Assembly (NCBI GenBank): GCA_012798835.1
Contig: JAAZML010000129.1
Coordinates: 1-36,920 of the forward strand
Length of the DNA: 36,920 nucleotides
Source of the DNA: Clostridium sp.
Lineage (GTDB): Bacteria; Bacillota; Clostridia; Acetivibrionales; Acetivibrionaceae
Direction: 5' to 3'
Shown piece by piece: positions 1 through 8,281 of this stretch. How positions within the stretch are numbered: the stretch's first letter is position 1; every line of letters starts with the position of its first letter. Below the pieces are notes generated by a model. It saw nothing but the letters and a program-made list of their open reading frames with translations, made no database searches and was not told where the DNA came from. The position numbers and the translations under genes are program-made.

Positions 1-897
1 ACAAAAGCATCCATGGAGGCAATATCTTCCTCATCAAGCAGATTAATATCCGTACCATCGCCGCATATCACCAGAATATCATCCAAGTTTTCCGAAAGGT
101 ACTCGCATCGTCCCTTATCCTTCTCAACGATTTTTACAGAAATACCTTGGGATATTAGCTTTTTTGCAAGATAATACCCTATCCTTCCCCCCCCCTAGTA
201 TCATTACCCTTTTTATATACTTAACCTGCACCGATGTTTTACACATTTTAGCTAACTGGTTTATATTGTCTTTCTTCCCGATGACATATACAATATCGTC
301 TTCCATTATCTGATTATCTCCATGGGGTATTATTATTTCCCCGCCCCTTGATATAATCCCAATCAAAATACCGTTTATATTTTTAATCTCCCTTATTTTC
401 TTTCCGACAAATCCAGGGAGATCCGATGCCGCAAAGTGAAGCATCATAATCCTTCCTTCCGCAAAATCGCCGGAGTACAAAGAATAGTGGTAAAGCAGAT
501 TCCTGTTTATTTCGTTTGCAGTAGCAAGCTCGGGATTAATAATATAATCTATATCCATAGTCTTTTTTATAAAACCACTTTGTGTCGAATACTCAGGGTT
601 TCTTACCCTTGCTATGCTTTTTTTGCATCCAAGCCTTTTGGCTATAGAAGATATAACTATGTTTGTCTCATCACTTTTTGTAACTGCTATAACAAGATCA
701 TACTCATGTATACCCAATTCCTCAAGTATTTCAATATGCATTCCACTCCCTTTTATAAGCATAACATCCAGATGATCTGAAATATGTTCTAATACCTGCG
801 AATCGGAATCCATAACGGTTACAAGTGTTCCGCCAAAGGATAGCTGGCTTGCAAGCTTATATCCAAGTTTGCCCGCACCGATAATTAATACTCTCAC
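1..897 (-). pseudogene. trkA: TrkA-type potassium uptake regulator, frameshifted and cut by window edge
   Basis: This is the cytoplasmic NAD-binding regulatory subunit of a Trk/Ktr potassium uptake system. The GTG start at 897 is preceded by AAGGAG. The first RCK unit is intact: a Rossmann motif IIGAGKLG at residues 5-12, then a TrkA-C domain to about residue 220. A second Rossmann motif begins at VMILGGG but the frame breaks inside a nine-cytosine run (plus strand 187-195). Reading on in the neighbouring frame restores a good TrkA sequence, GYYLAKKLISQGISVKIVE, which continues to position 1 with DGTDINLLDEEDIASMD, so the gene continues outside the window. Eight instead of nine bases in the run would restore one protein with two RCK units, the usual TrkA form of about 450 residues. 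The break could be a true mutation, slippage-based variation or an assembly error. The family call is firm; the functional state is not. No TrkH partner lies in the window. Confidence 0.9.
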
Positions 898-1031
898 ATT
901 AATCCACTGCTCCTTACCTTATTTATCAATACGCTGCAATACATATAAGCTTAATACGTTGCAAAACCTGTGTTTCAGCCTTCCACAAACTAGTGTATAA
1001 ATTTCATTGCAGATTACTGATATTAACATCG

Positions 1032-1059
1032 ATTATAGCACGTTTAATATAAAATTAAA
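1032..1059 (-). promoter_or_regulatory. Candidate sigma-A promoter for trkA
   Basis: On the minus strand a TATAAT (plus 1032-1037) is preceded 16 bases upstream by TTTAAT (1054-1059). It sits about 135 bases before the trkA GTG start, in the 225-base gap after the PBP gene. The -10 is perfect and the -35 is weak, so the call is tentative. Confidence 0.4.
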
Positions 1060-1122
1060 GGTGATTTAAAAAATTATAATTACTTGTATTCTATCGTGGT
1101 TGGCAAGATGTCACCCTGCTAT

Positions 1123-2514
1123 TTACGACAAATACTTTTTAATTATCTCTCTTGCAATCTCAGCTGCCACCCCGCCTCCCGCTCCCCCGTGCTCAACTAT
1201 TACGGCAACAACTATTTGGGGCTCTTGCACCGGTGCTAAAGCAACAAACCACGAATGATCTTTGGCTTTTTTTCCCTCGGATAATTCGTTTTCAGCTGTT
1301 CCTGTTTTGCCGGCCACACTAATCCCGGAAATAGCGGCACCATGTCCTGTACCGTTATCTACAACTCCTTGCATCATCTGTTTTATTTTTTCTGCCGTTT
1401 TGCCGGTCATTATTCTAGTACCCCCAGGTGATTTTAAACCCTTATATGTCTTTCCATCAGGATCTTCCAATCCTTTTACCAAAAAAGGTTTCATCATTAT
1501 ACCCCCATTAGCCACCCCGGATGTAATCATCGCCATCTGCAAAGGAGTAACTAAAACCCGTCCCTGTCCGATAGCGGATTCCGCTAAATCAACCCTGTCC
1601 ATGCTGTCATAAGGGAACCTGCTTTTACTGACCGGTATATCAAAATCCTGCATTTTCCCAATCCCTGCTTTACTTACTATGTCTTTAAAATTTCTTTCCC
1701 CGATTTCCACCCCAAGCTGGGCATATACCACATTACTAGATACCTCAAAAGCTTTTTCTATTCCTATATTTCCGTAAGATTTCTCCCCAGAATTGATGAT
1801 CTTTCGACCGTCGATAAGCACATAACCCTCATCATTGAAAATCTTCTCCCCAAGTTTCCCATCCAGGGCCGCAGCAGCGGTAATTATCTTAAAAATTGAA
1901 CCTGGTGCATACAATCCCTGGGTAGCCCGCGATAAAAAGGGTGCATCCGAAGAATTTACCATGTCCATCCATCCTCTTTCTAACTTTTCAGCCTCAGGCT
2001 CGAAATTTGGGCAGCTTACCAAGGCTAGCACCTCCCCCGTTTTAGGATCAATGGCTACGATTGCTCCCTTTTTTCCGTCTAATAGTTCATTCCCCAATAC
2101 CTGCAGCTCATGATCAATAGACAAATATATGTTGTTCCCCTGCCTTTTGGGATAGTTCAAGCCACTGGCCATATCAAATACTTCCTTGTACCTGCTAAGC
2201 CCTAAAAGTTCATCATTGCAGGCTGATTCAATAAGTGATTTGCCGTACACCCTCGAATTATATCCAATCACTTGACTGTATACAAAACCATAGGGGTAAA
2301 CCCTTCTAAACTGGTCGCCATCATTTTCACTGTATGCCAAAAGATTCCCGTTTCTATCATATATGTTACCCCGCACTGTGTTTTCCTCGATTTTATACTG
2401 TCTCCTATTATAATTGTTTGCTACAAGTTCCTTGCTTTTAAACAAATAAATATATGTAAGGTAGAATATTGCAGTTAAAAAAAGCAAACACAAAATAGTC
2501 ATAACCCTAATCAT
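1123..2514 (-). CDS. Penicillin-binding transpeptidase (PbpA/PBP2 type, class B)
   Basis: This is a membrane-anchored D,D-transpeptidase that cross-links peptidoglycan and normally works with the SEDS polymerase encoded just upstream. I place the start at the ATG at 2514 (463 residues): GAAGGG lies six bases before it, and this start clears the end of the upstream gene by 10 bases. The open frame extends further upstream to 2625. One transmembrane segment follows the start. The three penicilloyl-transferase motifs are present: S206-I-F-K (active-site serine), S258-S-N and K403-T-G-T. The short N-terminal non-catalytic region, with VRGNIYDRNGNLLA, is typical of the small PbpA group found beside FHA and RodA genes in actinobacteria and many Clostridia, rather than of long FtsI/SpoVD proteins. 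Whether it serves elongation, division or sporulation cannot be told from sequence. Confidence 0.93.
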   Translation of the reverse strand: MIRVMTILCLLFLTAIFYLTYIYLFKSKELVANNYNRRQYKIEENTVRGNIYDRNGNLLAYSENDGDQFRRVYPYGFVYSQVIGYNSRVYGKSLIESACNDELLGLSRYKEVFDMASGLNYPKRQGNNIYLSIDHELQVLGNELLDGKKGAIVAIDPKTGEVLALVSCPNFEPEAEKLERGWMDMVNSSDAPFLSRATQGLYAPGSIFKIITAAAALDGKLGEKIFNDEGYVLIDGRKIINSGEKSYGNIGIEKAFEVSSNVVYAQLGVEIGERNFKDIVSKAGIGKMQDFDIPVSKSRFPYDSMDRVDLAESAIGQGRVLVTPLQMAMITSGVANGGIMMKPFLVKGLEDPDGKTYKGLKSPGGTRIMTGKTAEKIKQMMQGVVDNGTGHGAAISGISVAGKTGTAENELSEGKKAKDHSWFVALAPVQEPQIVVAVIVEHGGAGGGVAAEIAREIIKKYLS

Positions 2515-2524
2515 TTTTTTCCCT

Positions 2525-3790
2525 TCACCCATCCAGCTCATCCCCCTTGCTAGCCGAAATAGTTTGCGATATGGCCTGAATAATGCCAAAAATAATAAAA
2601 CTAACCACAAGGGAACTGCCCCCATAGCTAATGAAGGGGAGAGTTATGCCCGTCAGGGGAATTAATTTTATTACCCCTCCAATAATAATAAATGCCTGCA
2701 ATCCAAGCGTTACTATCGATCCAAAGCCCAGCACCCGATTAAATCTGTTTTTGATGCTAAGCATTATTTTGATACCCCTGTATATAAAAATCATATACAG
2801 AAGTATTATTGCCACCCCACCAAACATTCCTATTTCTTCACAAATTGCAGAAAAGATAAAATCGGTACTGACTATAGGGATCATACCCGGACTTCCCATA
2901 CCTATTCCCGTCCCAAAACCCCCTCCCGAGGCAATGGCAAACAACGATTGAGTTATTTGGTAGCCCTTATCTGTAATATCCGCCCACGGATCTACCCAGG
3001 CCTCAACCCTTACCCTTACATGGTAAAAGGAAACATAGGCAAAAATAATACCTGGAATTATCAAAGCAGAATTTAATAAAAAGAATCCCAGTTCCTTGCC
3101 AAACACATAAAGTAGGATAATAAAAACTAAAAATAATAAAACAGCCGTCCCCAACTCTTTTTGAATAACAAGGAACCCTATATTCATATAAACAACGAGC
3201 ATCAATAACACTTTATTAATAACCGCTATCCTTTTTTTATTTTGATGAATTTTTTTGAAAAACAAGTCATCCGATTCTTGGAAATAACTTGCCAGAAAAA
3301 AAATAAATAAAACCTTATTTAACTCGGATGGCTGAAAACCAATTCCTCCTATAGTTATCCAGTTTAACGCCCCATTTACGCTTTTTCCAAAAACTAGGGT
3401 GGCTAGATATAAGGCCACCGGTAGAAAAATATACACATATACAAATCTGTCCCACTCTCTGATTTTAGTGTACATATAATAGGTGAGGAAAAAAACAATT
3501 GTTCCCAAAATAGCCCAAACAACTTGCTTTATTGCAAGCTCCGTGCTAAGCCTTAATATCATTAAAAGACCGATACTTAAAAGCATACATATTAACAGTA
3601 GAAGATATGTATCTCCAGCACCATTTCTAACACTTACAATATATATTATGCATACAATTGATACCGCAGCAATCCCAAGAATATAGGATTCCCAGCTGCA
3701 GGAAAGATCCGTTGTGAAAAGAAAGGAATAAGCTGCGACATTTAGCAGTAACACTAAATATAATAATTTATTAAATGTCAACTTTACCAA
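2525..3790 (-). CDS. SEDS-family peptidoglycan glycosyltransferase (FtsW/RodA/SpoVE family)
   Basis: This polytopic membrane protein of 421 residues carries about ten hydrophobic segments. SEDS proteins polymerise lipid II into glycan strands and pair with a class B PBP, which is the next gene here. Diagnostic stretches are NGALNWITIGGIGFQPSELNK in the middle, the loop GYQITQSLFAIASGGGFGTG (the region of the essential aspartate in the family; here the stretch DPWADITDKGYQ precedes it), and the C-terminal FISYGGSSLV. The stop codon (2525-2527) lies 10 bases before the PBP start, which implies translational coupling. The name rodA or ftsW cannot be chosen by sequence alone. The pairing with a PbpA-like protein and an FHA protein resembles the actinobacterial rodA-pbpA cluster. 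Confidence 0.94.
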   Translation of the reverse strand: MVKLTFNKLLYLVLLLNVAAYSFLFTTDLSCSWESYILGIAAVSIVCIIYIVSVRNGAGDTYLLLLICMLLSIGLLMILRLSTELAIKQVVWAILGTIVFFLTYYMYTKIREWDRFVYVYIFLPVALYLATLVFGKSVNGALNWITIGGIGFQPSELNKVLFIFFLASYFQESDDLFFKKIHQNKKRIAVINKVLLMLVVYMNIGFLVIQKELGTAVLLFLVFIILLYVFGKELGFFLLNSALIIPGIIFAYVSFYHVRVRVEAWVDPWADITDKGYQITQSLFAIASGGGFGTGIGMGSPGMIPIVSTDFIFSAICEEIGMFGGVAIILLYMIFIYRGIKIMLSIKNRFNRVLGFGSIVTLGLQAFIIIGGVIKLIPLTGITLPFISYGGSSLVVSFIIFGIIQAISQTISASKGDELDG

Positions 3791-3843
3791 GTTTGATGCA
3801 CTCCATTCACTGTTAATAACGACCGTAAATAAAAGCTTAGTTT

Positions 3844-4293
3844 TTATTCATGCCCTTCAAGGAAAAATTTCGATTGGCCAATTTTTATTCTATCCCCATT
3901 TTTCAGCAGAACCTTCTGTTTTTTCTCAATTCTTTCCCTGTTTACAAACGTACCATTTTTACTCCCCAAATCTGTTATGTAAATCGTATCCCCTTCAACG
4001 GTTATTTGGGCATGAATCTCCGATACAAAGGGATCTTCCATAGCTATATGGTTATCCCTGTGTCTACCTATTAGAACATCCCCCACCAAATTATAACTAT
4101 CCTTGATCCCAAACTGCATTACATCGTAACGATTTATAAGTTTAAGATAGGGGTAGGCTGATGCTGTCTTATCCCCTTCTTCAACACCGGTGGGCTCGGT
4201 GCCACGGTGCATGAGCTTTACTATAGCGAAAATAAAGATATACATAATAAGAACAAAAATAATCTTAATAAATAACAATACTATTTTAAACAC
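3844..4293 (-). CDS. FHA-domain membrane protein
   Basis: The 149-residue protein has one strong N-terminal transmembrane helix (about residues 4-27), a linker rich in acidic and polar residues, and a C-terminal forkhead-associated domain (about 66-149). The FHA landmarks are visible: IGRHRDNHI, VSEIHAQI and LGSKNGTFVN. FHA domains bind phosphothreonine peptides, so this is probably a cytoplasmic-facing adaptor that recruits phosphorylated partners, or kinase-regulated cell-wall machinery, to the membrane. It is the first of three co-directional genes (FHA, SEDS, PBP), 53 bases before the SEDS gene. A promoter with a 17-base spacer lies about 170 bases upstream. No Ser/Thr kinase or phosphatase is in the window, so the phospho-partner is unknown. 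Confidence 0.9.
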   Translation of the reverse strand: MFKIVLLFIKIIFVLIMYIFIFAIVKLMHRGTEPTGVEEGDKTASAYPYLKLINRYDVMQFGIKDSYNLVGDVLIGRHRDNHIAMEDPFVSEIHAQITVEGDTIYITDLGSKNGTFVNRERIEKKQKVLLKNGDRIKIGQSKFFLEGHE

Positions 4294-4326
4294 CTTTTTG
4301 CCACCCTTTACTGGTAATCACCAAGC

Positions 4327-4388
4327 GGTATCGTCACCAAAATACAAGCGTACACAGATAGCTTTGTACGCAAAATTTGGCGATATCC
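4327..4388 (-). other. Long stem-loop in the leader of the FHA-SEDS-PBP operon
   Basis: A 62-base imperfect inverted repeat lies between the promoter and the FHA start. Its apical arm GCGTACA pairs with TGTACGC across a loop of about ten bases, CCAAA pairs with TTTGG, and the base GGTATCG pairs with CGATATCC allowing a bulge. It has no terminal T-run, so it is not an obvious terminator. I do not recognise it as a known riboswitch. It could be an mRNA-stability element or a protein-binding leader. Confidence 0.5.
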
Positions 4389-4462
4389 AAATATTTTGAT
4401 GGTGCAGAACTTATAAAAGTCTTCTTATTCCTTATTTGGGTCGTTCGCCACTACATATAAAG

Positions 4463-4491
4463 ATTATATCAGTAATATATGTCTTTCACAA
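4463..4491 (-). promoter_or_regulatory. Candidate sigma-A promoter for the FHA-SEDS-PBP operon
   Basis: The minus strand carries TTGTGA (plus 4486-4491), a 17-base spacer and a perfect TATAAT (4463-4468). Predicted transcription starts near 4456, giving a leader of about 160 bases before the FHA gene. It lies in the 215-base gap after the preceding gene. Confidence 0.55.
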
Positions 4492-4508
4492 TATATAGAA
4501 ATAATTGT

Positions 4509-5138
4509 TTATATACTCCGCATTCCAATAAGCGCAACAAGAGTCATTCCGTTAACATAAGTATCTAGATTTAGATCTTTGGATGCTTTATGCATATCTT
4601 TTATGGCCAAAGCATATACCACACAGCACCGCTCAATCATTTTACTTAATATATGGTTTATCTCCCCATAAAGCTTTCTGGTTCTTTCTACAATCTTAGA
4701 ATCCATAAGTATGTATGAGCATCTTCTTAGTAATTTATCAGGTGTTCCCTTAGATATAATGCGAATCTTTTCATTTATAAGATGTGTTGATGCCTTAATG
4801 CTATCCTCGCCTTCAAAGGTCAGCTCTTCTACCTTAGGAGCAATGCTTTCAATTAAATTTTTATCAAAGCCTTTCTGTTGAGCATAATAAAAAATCGCCT
4901 TTTCCTGCTCGCTCTCTGCTATATCAATCTGCTTGTTGTTAACTCTCATAACCTCGGTATAATTGCTAAGCACGAGGGAATGCATAAAAATCCCGAAACT
5001 TTTCTCTTCCTCATCAATTTCCTCAGCCTTTTTAAGTCTTCCATCAAGGTATATCTCCTCAACCCTCAATCCTCCATCGCATCTTTGGATTCCTTGTTCT
5101 TTACAAATCCCTTTCAATGGAACTACATCTAATTTCAT
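4509..5138 (-). CDS. Free-standing nucleotide-binding (N) domain of a P-type cation ATPase
   Basis: The 209-residue protein matches only the N domain of P2-type ATPases. In order: the post-DKTGT strand (VVPLKGICKEQ...VEEIYLDGRL), LVLSNYTEV (usual form LVLCNDAEV), EKAIFYYAQQKG, LTFEGEDSIKAST (usual form IPFDSERKRMST), the ATP-site loop ISKGTPDKLLRRCSYIL at about residues 128-144 (usual form VKGAPExLLxxCSxIL), CCVVYALAIKDM, and a final VNGMTLVALIGM that normally leads straight into the phosphorylation domain. The phosphorylated-aspartate motif, the TGES loop and all membrane helices are absent, and the protein ends cleanly where the N domain should end. This suggests a deliberate single-domain protein or a long-preserved gene fragment. 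It could bind ATP or act as a regulator; transport is impossible alone. It lies upstream of and in line with the FHA operon, with a ribosome binding site (GAAAGGAG) before its ATG. Confidence 0.7.
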   Translation of the reverse strand: MKLDVVPLKGICKEQGIQRCDGGLRVEEIYLDGRLKKAEEIDEEEKSFGIFMHSLVLSNYTEVMRVNNKQIDIAESEQEKAIFYYAQQKGFDKNLIESIAPKVEELTFEGEDSIKASTHLINEKIRIISKGTPDKLLRRCSYILMDSKIVERTRKLYGEINHILSKMIERCCVVYALAIKDMHKASKDLNLDTYVNGMTLVALIGMRSI

Positions 5139-5284
5139 TCACTTTCTCCTTTCAGGAACGCAAATTGATATTTGAGCCATTATCTACCGGCCCACTTATA
5201 CATTTTATTTAACTTTTCATATTGCTGTAGCCATGGCTTTGATTGTTTAGAAGATAGGCAGTTTGATTGTCCTTCTAGGGTAAA

Positions 5285-6094
5285 TCAATGCTTCATGATA
5301 TGATTATGGTTGTTGATATGATATTGGCAGTATTCAACATCACTGCCACATTTGTAGCAATAAGAGAATTTGAGTTCTGGGTATTCTTTAGAGGTCCTAC
5401 CGCATACACAACAGGTATACATCATTTGAGTTATTTTTGCCTGCGGTGCTATTACCTTAAATTTCCTACGACGGCGTTTTTTTAGAATAGAACTTAGATG
5501 TAATAAAAACCAATCGTTATACATTTCCCTTCCAAAAAAAATAACGAAATTTAATAACGACAAAAGAGCGGTTATTCTGGCCCCAGGCCTTAAAATAATT
5601 GAAAGGACAATAAAAGCAATATTAAACCATCCTAGGTATTTAACTTTAATAGGTAAAACGAAAAATAATAAAATTTCCCTGTTTGGGTAAAGATATGCAA
5701 ACGCTAAAAATAGGGACATGTTTAGAAACTCAGAAGTAGCCTCCCCCCCCAAGAAAACCGCAGCAATTGCTGCCAAAACCCCAATCAAATAATATAGGTT
5801 AAATCTAAAGTCACCCCAGAATTTTTCGAGAGCAGTCCCAAAAATATAAAAAACGTATAATGCAGGTATTATCCAAATCCCATCTATTGGGGGGATGAAA
5901 ATAAAGGTTATAACTCTCCAGATCTGTCCCTGCAAAACAAGAGTAGGATCTAAATACATCATCTGGGTAAGTTGCCTAAAGCCGTTGAAAAGATTTATTA
6001 TAAAAACAAAGGCTGTCCCTATGACCAAGTACTTCGTCAGATTTGAAATAGCAAAACGCTTGTATTTATGTTCAAGCTTATCAATCCAATTCAA
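5285..6094 (-). CDS. Rhomboid-like integral membrane protein with C-terminal Cys/His tail, probably non-proteolytic
   Basis: Six or so hydrophobic segments over residues 18-200 have the rhomboid/derlin layout, with a conserved-looking loop GQIWRVITFIFIPP after the first helix. A basic stretch (KKRRRRK) follows, then a cysteine/histidine-rich tail (CCVCGRTSKEYPELK, CYKCGSD, CQYHINNHNH) that could bind zinc. Active rhomboids carry GxSG in helix 4 and a catalytic histidine in helix 6. Here the corresponding helix reads LNMSLFLAFAYLYP without the GxSG context, and I see no partner histidine in the later helices, so it is probably a pseudo-rhomboid. The frame opens after an in-frame TGA, and the only reasonable start is TTG at 6094 with AAAGG upstream at a long spacing. 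A substrate cannot be inferred. Confidence 0.72.
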   Translation of the reverse strand: MNWIDKLEHKYKRFAISNLTKYLVIGTAFVFIINLFNGFRQLTQMMYLDPTLVLQGQIWRVITFIFIPPIDGIWIIPALYVFYIFGTALEKFWGDFRFNLYYLIGVLAAIAAVFLGGEATSEFLNMSLFLAFAYLYPNREILLFFVLPIKVKYLGWFNIAFIVLSIILRPGARITALLSLLNFVIFFGREMYNDWFLLHLSSILKKRRRRKFKVIAPQAKITQMMYTCCVCGRTSKEYPELKFSYCYKCGSDVEYCQYHINNHNHIMKH

Positions 6095-6232
6095 ATTAAA
6101 TCAAGCAACCTTTCAACAAATGTAATATTCAAATAAAACGGAAACCACCCTGTTATTATATTCTACATTCATTAAAAAAAAACCTTTATTTTATTGTTTT
6201 TTATGCCTTTATAAATTATACATTGGCCGATA

Positions 6233-8122
6233 TTATTCTGTCGTTTTAAAACCGTAACCATAGGGAAATAAACAGCTTCTATCCCCTGGTTTAACTTTTT
6301 TTGCATCTGAAGGCCATGTAAACGGGAGTTTTCCGTTAAATTCATAATCGCCATACAAAACATCCGCAACCGCCGCACCCTCGCTCCCCGGCAACCATGC
6401 TGCTACAAATGCATCCCATTCTTCTATTTCCTCGGTTATAATTCTAGGTCTTCCAGATATCATTATTACCACCGTAGGGATCCATGCATTTTTGACAAGC
6501 TCTAAGGCCTCTTTGTTGCCTTCTAGCATTTGACCCGAATATAAATCAAGGCTTCCATCATCCCCATCTCCTTCTGCATAGGGTCTCTCCCCCACAACTA
6601 CCACAGCAACATTTGCCTTATGGATATCCTGAGCTTCGGTGTATATTGTTCCCCCATTATCCTGGGCGATTTTTTTAAACCCGTCAAGTATTGTGGAACC
6701 TTCCACCCATCTACTACCAGCAGTATCCTGCCCTCCTTGCCAAGTTTTTGTCCAACCACCGCATTGTACGCCTACATCATCTGCCGCAGGACCTGTTACA
6801 AATATTTTTGCATCCTTGCCCAAAGGTAACACGCCCCTCTCGTTTTTCAAAAGCACTAGGGACTCTCTTACAGCCTTTTGTGCAACTTTGCGGTTTTGTT
6901 CGCTTCCAAGCTCATCAGCCGCAAGTTTCCTCTGTCCTAGCGGATTTTGGAAAAGATCCATCTCGAATTTTACCTTTAAAATCCTGCTCACTGCATCGTT
7001 TACTCTTTCCTCGGCTATATCGCCCGCATCTACGGCCTTTTTGATATCATTTATGCATTCCTTCCAGTGGGAGGGTTCCATAAACATATCTATGCCTGCA
7101 TTTACAGCGGATACAAGCTGGCTGTACAAATCATCCCCACTAAGCTGATGCACAGCCTCGTAATCCGATACAACATAACCTTCAAAACCAAGCTCCCCTT
7201 TTAGAACATCCTCTATTAAATATTTATCTTCATGGCTTTTGACCCCCCTCCAACTGCTAAAGGATACCATAACTGTCTTTACACCTGCGTCCACGGCCTC
7301 CTTATACATTGGCAGATGTATTTCCCTTAATTCTTCCTCTGTTATGCGGGAGTTACCCTGATCGATTTTAAAACCCCTGCTATCGTTTCCCGTTCCCCAT
7401 TCCGTCCCCCCATCTGCAAGATAGTGTTTTGCCGTTGCTGCGATTTTATATTCTTCTTGCATTGTCCTTATATAGGGGACCGAAAGCTTGCTTATCAGCT
7501 TGGGGTCTTCACTAAAACTCTCATAGGTTCTTCCCCACCTCTGATCCCTAGCAGCAGCTACACAGGGAGCGAAATTCCAGTTCACACCAGTTGCAATCAT
7601 TTCCTTGGCAGTAGCCCTTGCGATTTCGTTCATTAATTCGGGGTTTGCAGCGGCTCCGAGTCCTATGTTATGCGGAAATATGACAGCATCAGGTAAGGTA
7701 TTGTGCCCATGCACGGCATCCACACCATAAATTATCGGAACCCCCAAGCGTGTAGACATGGCCGCCGCCTGGTAGTCTTCACACATTTTAAACCATCCTT
7801 CTTTGGTGTTTGGCTTTGGGGCATTGCCGCCACCGCTAAATACCGAGCCTATAAAATATTCTTTTATCTCATCGGGTGAAGCCGAACTTCTATCGGGCTG
7901 AATCATCTGGCCAACTTTTTCCTCTAGCGACATTGCCTTTACTAACTTTTCAACCTTCTCTTCGATAGTCATTCCTAAATCAGAATATGTTGCCCTTATT
8001 TCCGTTTCCGTGGGACTTTGTGTTATCTCTGGACTCTTGTTTTCATCCACGCATGCCGATAGCCAAAAGGTTGACATAATACATATGATTATAACAATAT
8101 TTAACTTTCTATAAGTGTTCAC
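6233..8122 (-). CDS. Glycoside hydrolase family 3 beta-glucosidase/exoglucanase, lipoprotein
   Basis: This is a 629-residue secreted lipoprotein. I chose the GTG at 8122 because AGGGGAG precedes it at good spacing; the upstream ATG at 8140 would bury that site. The signal peptide ends in the lipobox LSAC with cysteine 24. The GH3 (alpha/beta)8 domain contains MSLEEKVGQMIQPD, GVPIIYGVDAVHGHN, the KHYLADGGT region and VVSDYEAVHQL, whose aspartate is the expected catalytic nucleophile. The second domain has VLLKNERGVLPL and GERPYAEGDGDDGSLDL, typical of the plant ExoI / bacterial ExoP type. It should release glucose from the non-reducing ends of beta-glucans or cellodextrins at the outer face of the membrane. 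No transporter or regulator for sugars lies beside it. Confidence 0.92.
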   Translation of the reverse strand: MNTYRKLNIVIIICIMSTFWLSACVDENKSPEITQSPTETEIRATYSDLGMTIEEKVEKLVKAMSLEEKVGQMIQPDRSSASPDEIKEYFIGSVFSGGGNAPKPNTKEGWFKMCEDYQAAAMSTRLGVPIIYGVDAVHGHNTLPDAVIFPHNIGLGAAANPELMNEIARATAKEMIATGVNWNFAPCVAAARDQRWGRTYESFSEDPKLISKLSVPYIRTMQEEYKIAATAKHYLADGGTEWGTGNDSRGFKIDQGNSRITEEELREIHLPMYKEAVDAGVKTVMVSFSSWRGVKSHEDKYLIEDVLKGELGFEGYVVSDYEAVHQLSGDDLYSQLVSAVNAGIDMFMEPSHWKECINDIKKAVDAGDIAEERVNDAVSRILKVKFEMDLFQNPLGQRKLAADELGSEQNRKVAQKAVRESLVLLKNERGVLPLGKDAKIFVTGPAADDVGVQCGGWTKTWQGGQDTAGSRWVEGSTILDGFKKIAQDNGGTIYTEAQDIHKANVAVVVVGERPYAEGDGDDGSLDLYSGQMLEGNKEALELVKNAWIPTVVIMISGRPRIITEEIEEWDAFVAAWLPGSEGAAVADVLYGDYEFNGKLPFTWPSDAKKVKPGDRSCLFPYGYGFKTTE

Positions 8123-8281
8123 GTTATCTCCCCTTAACAATATAAAAATGTCGTTTTATTTGATTATACACCAAAATAATTATCTTGAACATACATTCGC
8201 CATTTACTTCTTTTGGCTTTTCATCATTGATGCTTTTTATTCCACTTCCAGACCTTTTATTTCCAATGAATCATTTTCGTA

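Noticed and set aside
436-780. Plus-strand reading frame of 114 codons opposite trkA
   Set aside because: It is the shadow of the conserved TrkA frame; composition is tyrosine- and isoleucine-rich noise.
6639-7148. Plus-strand reading frame of 169 codons inside the GH3 gene
   Set aside because: It is fully antisense to a well-supported GH3 gene, has no ribosome binding site of note and its serine/proline-rich translation resembles nothing.
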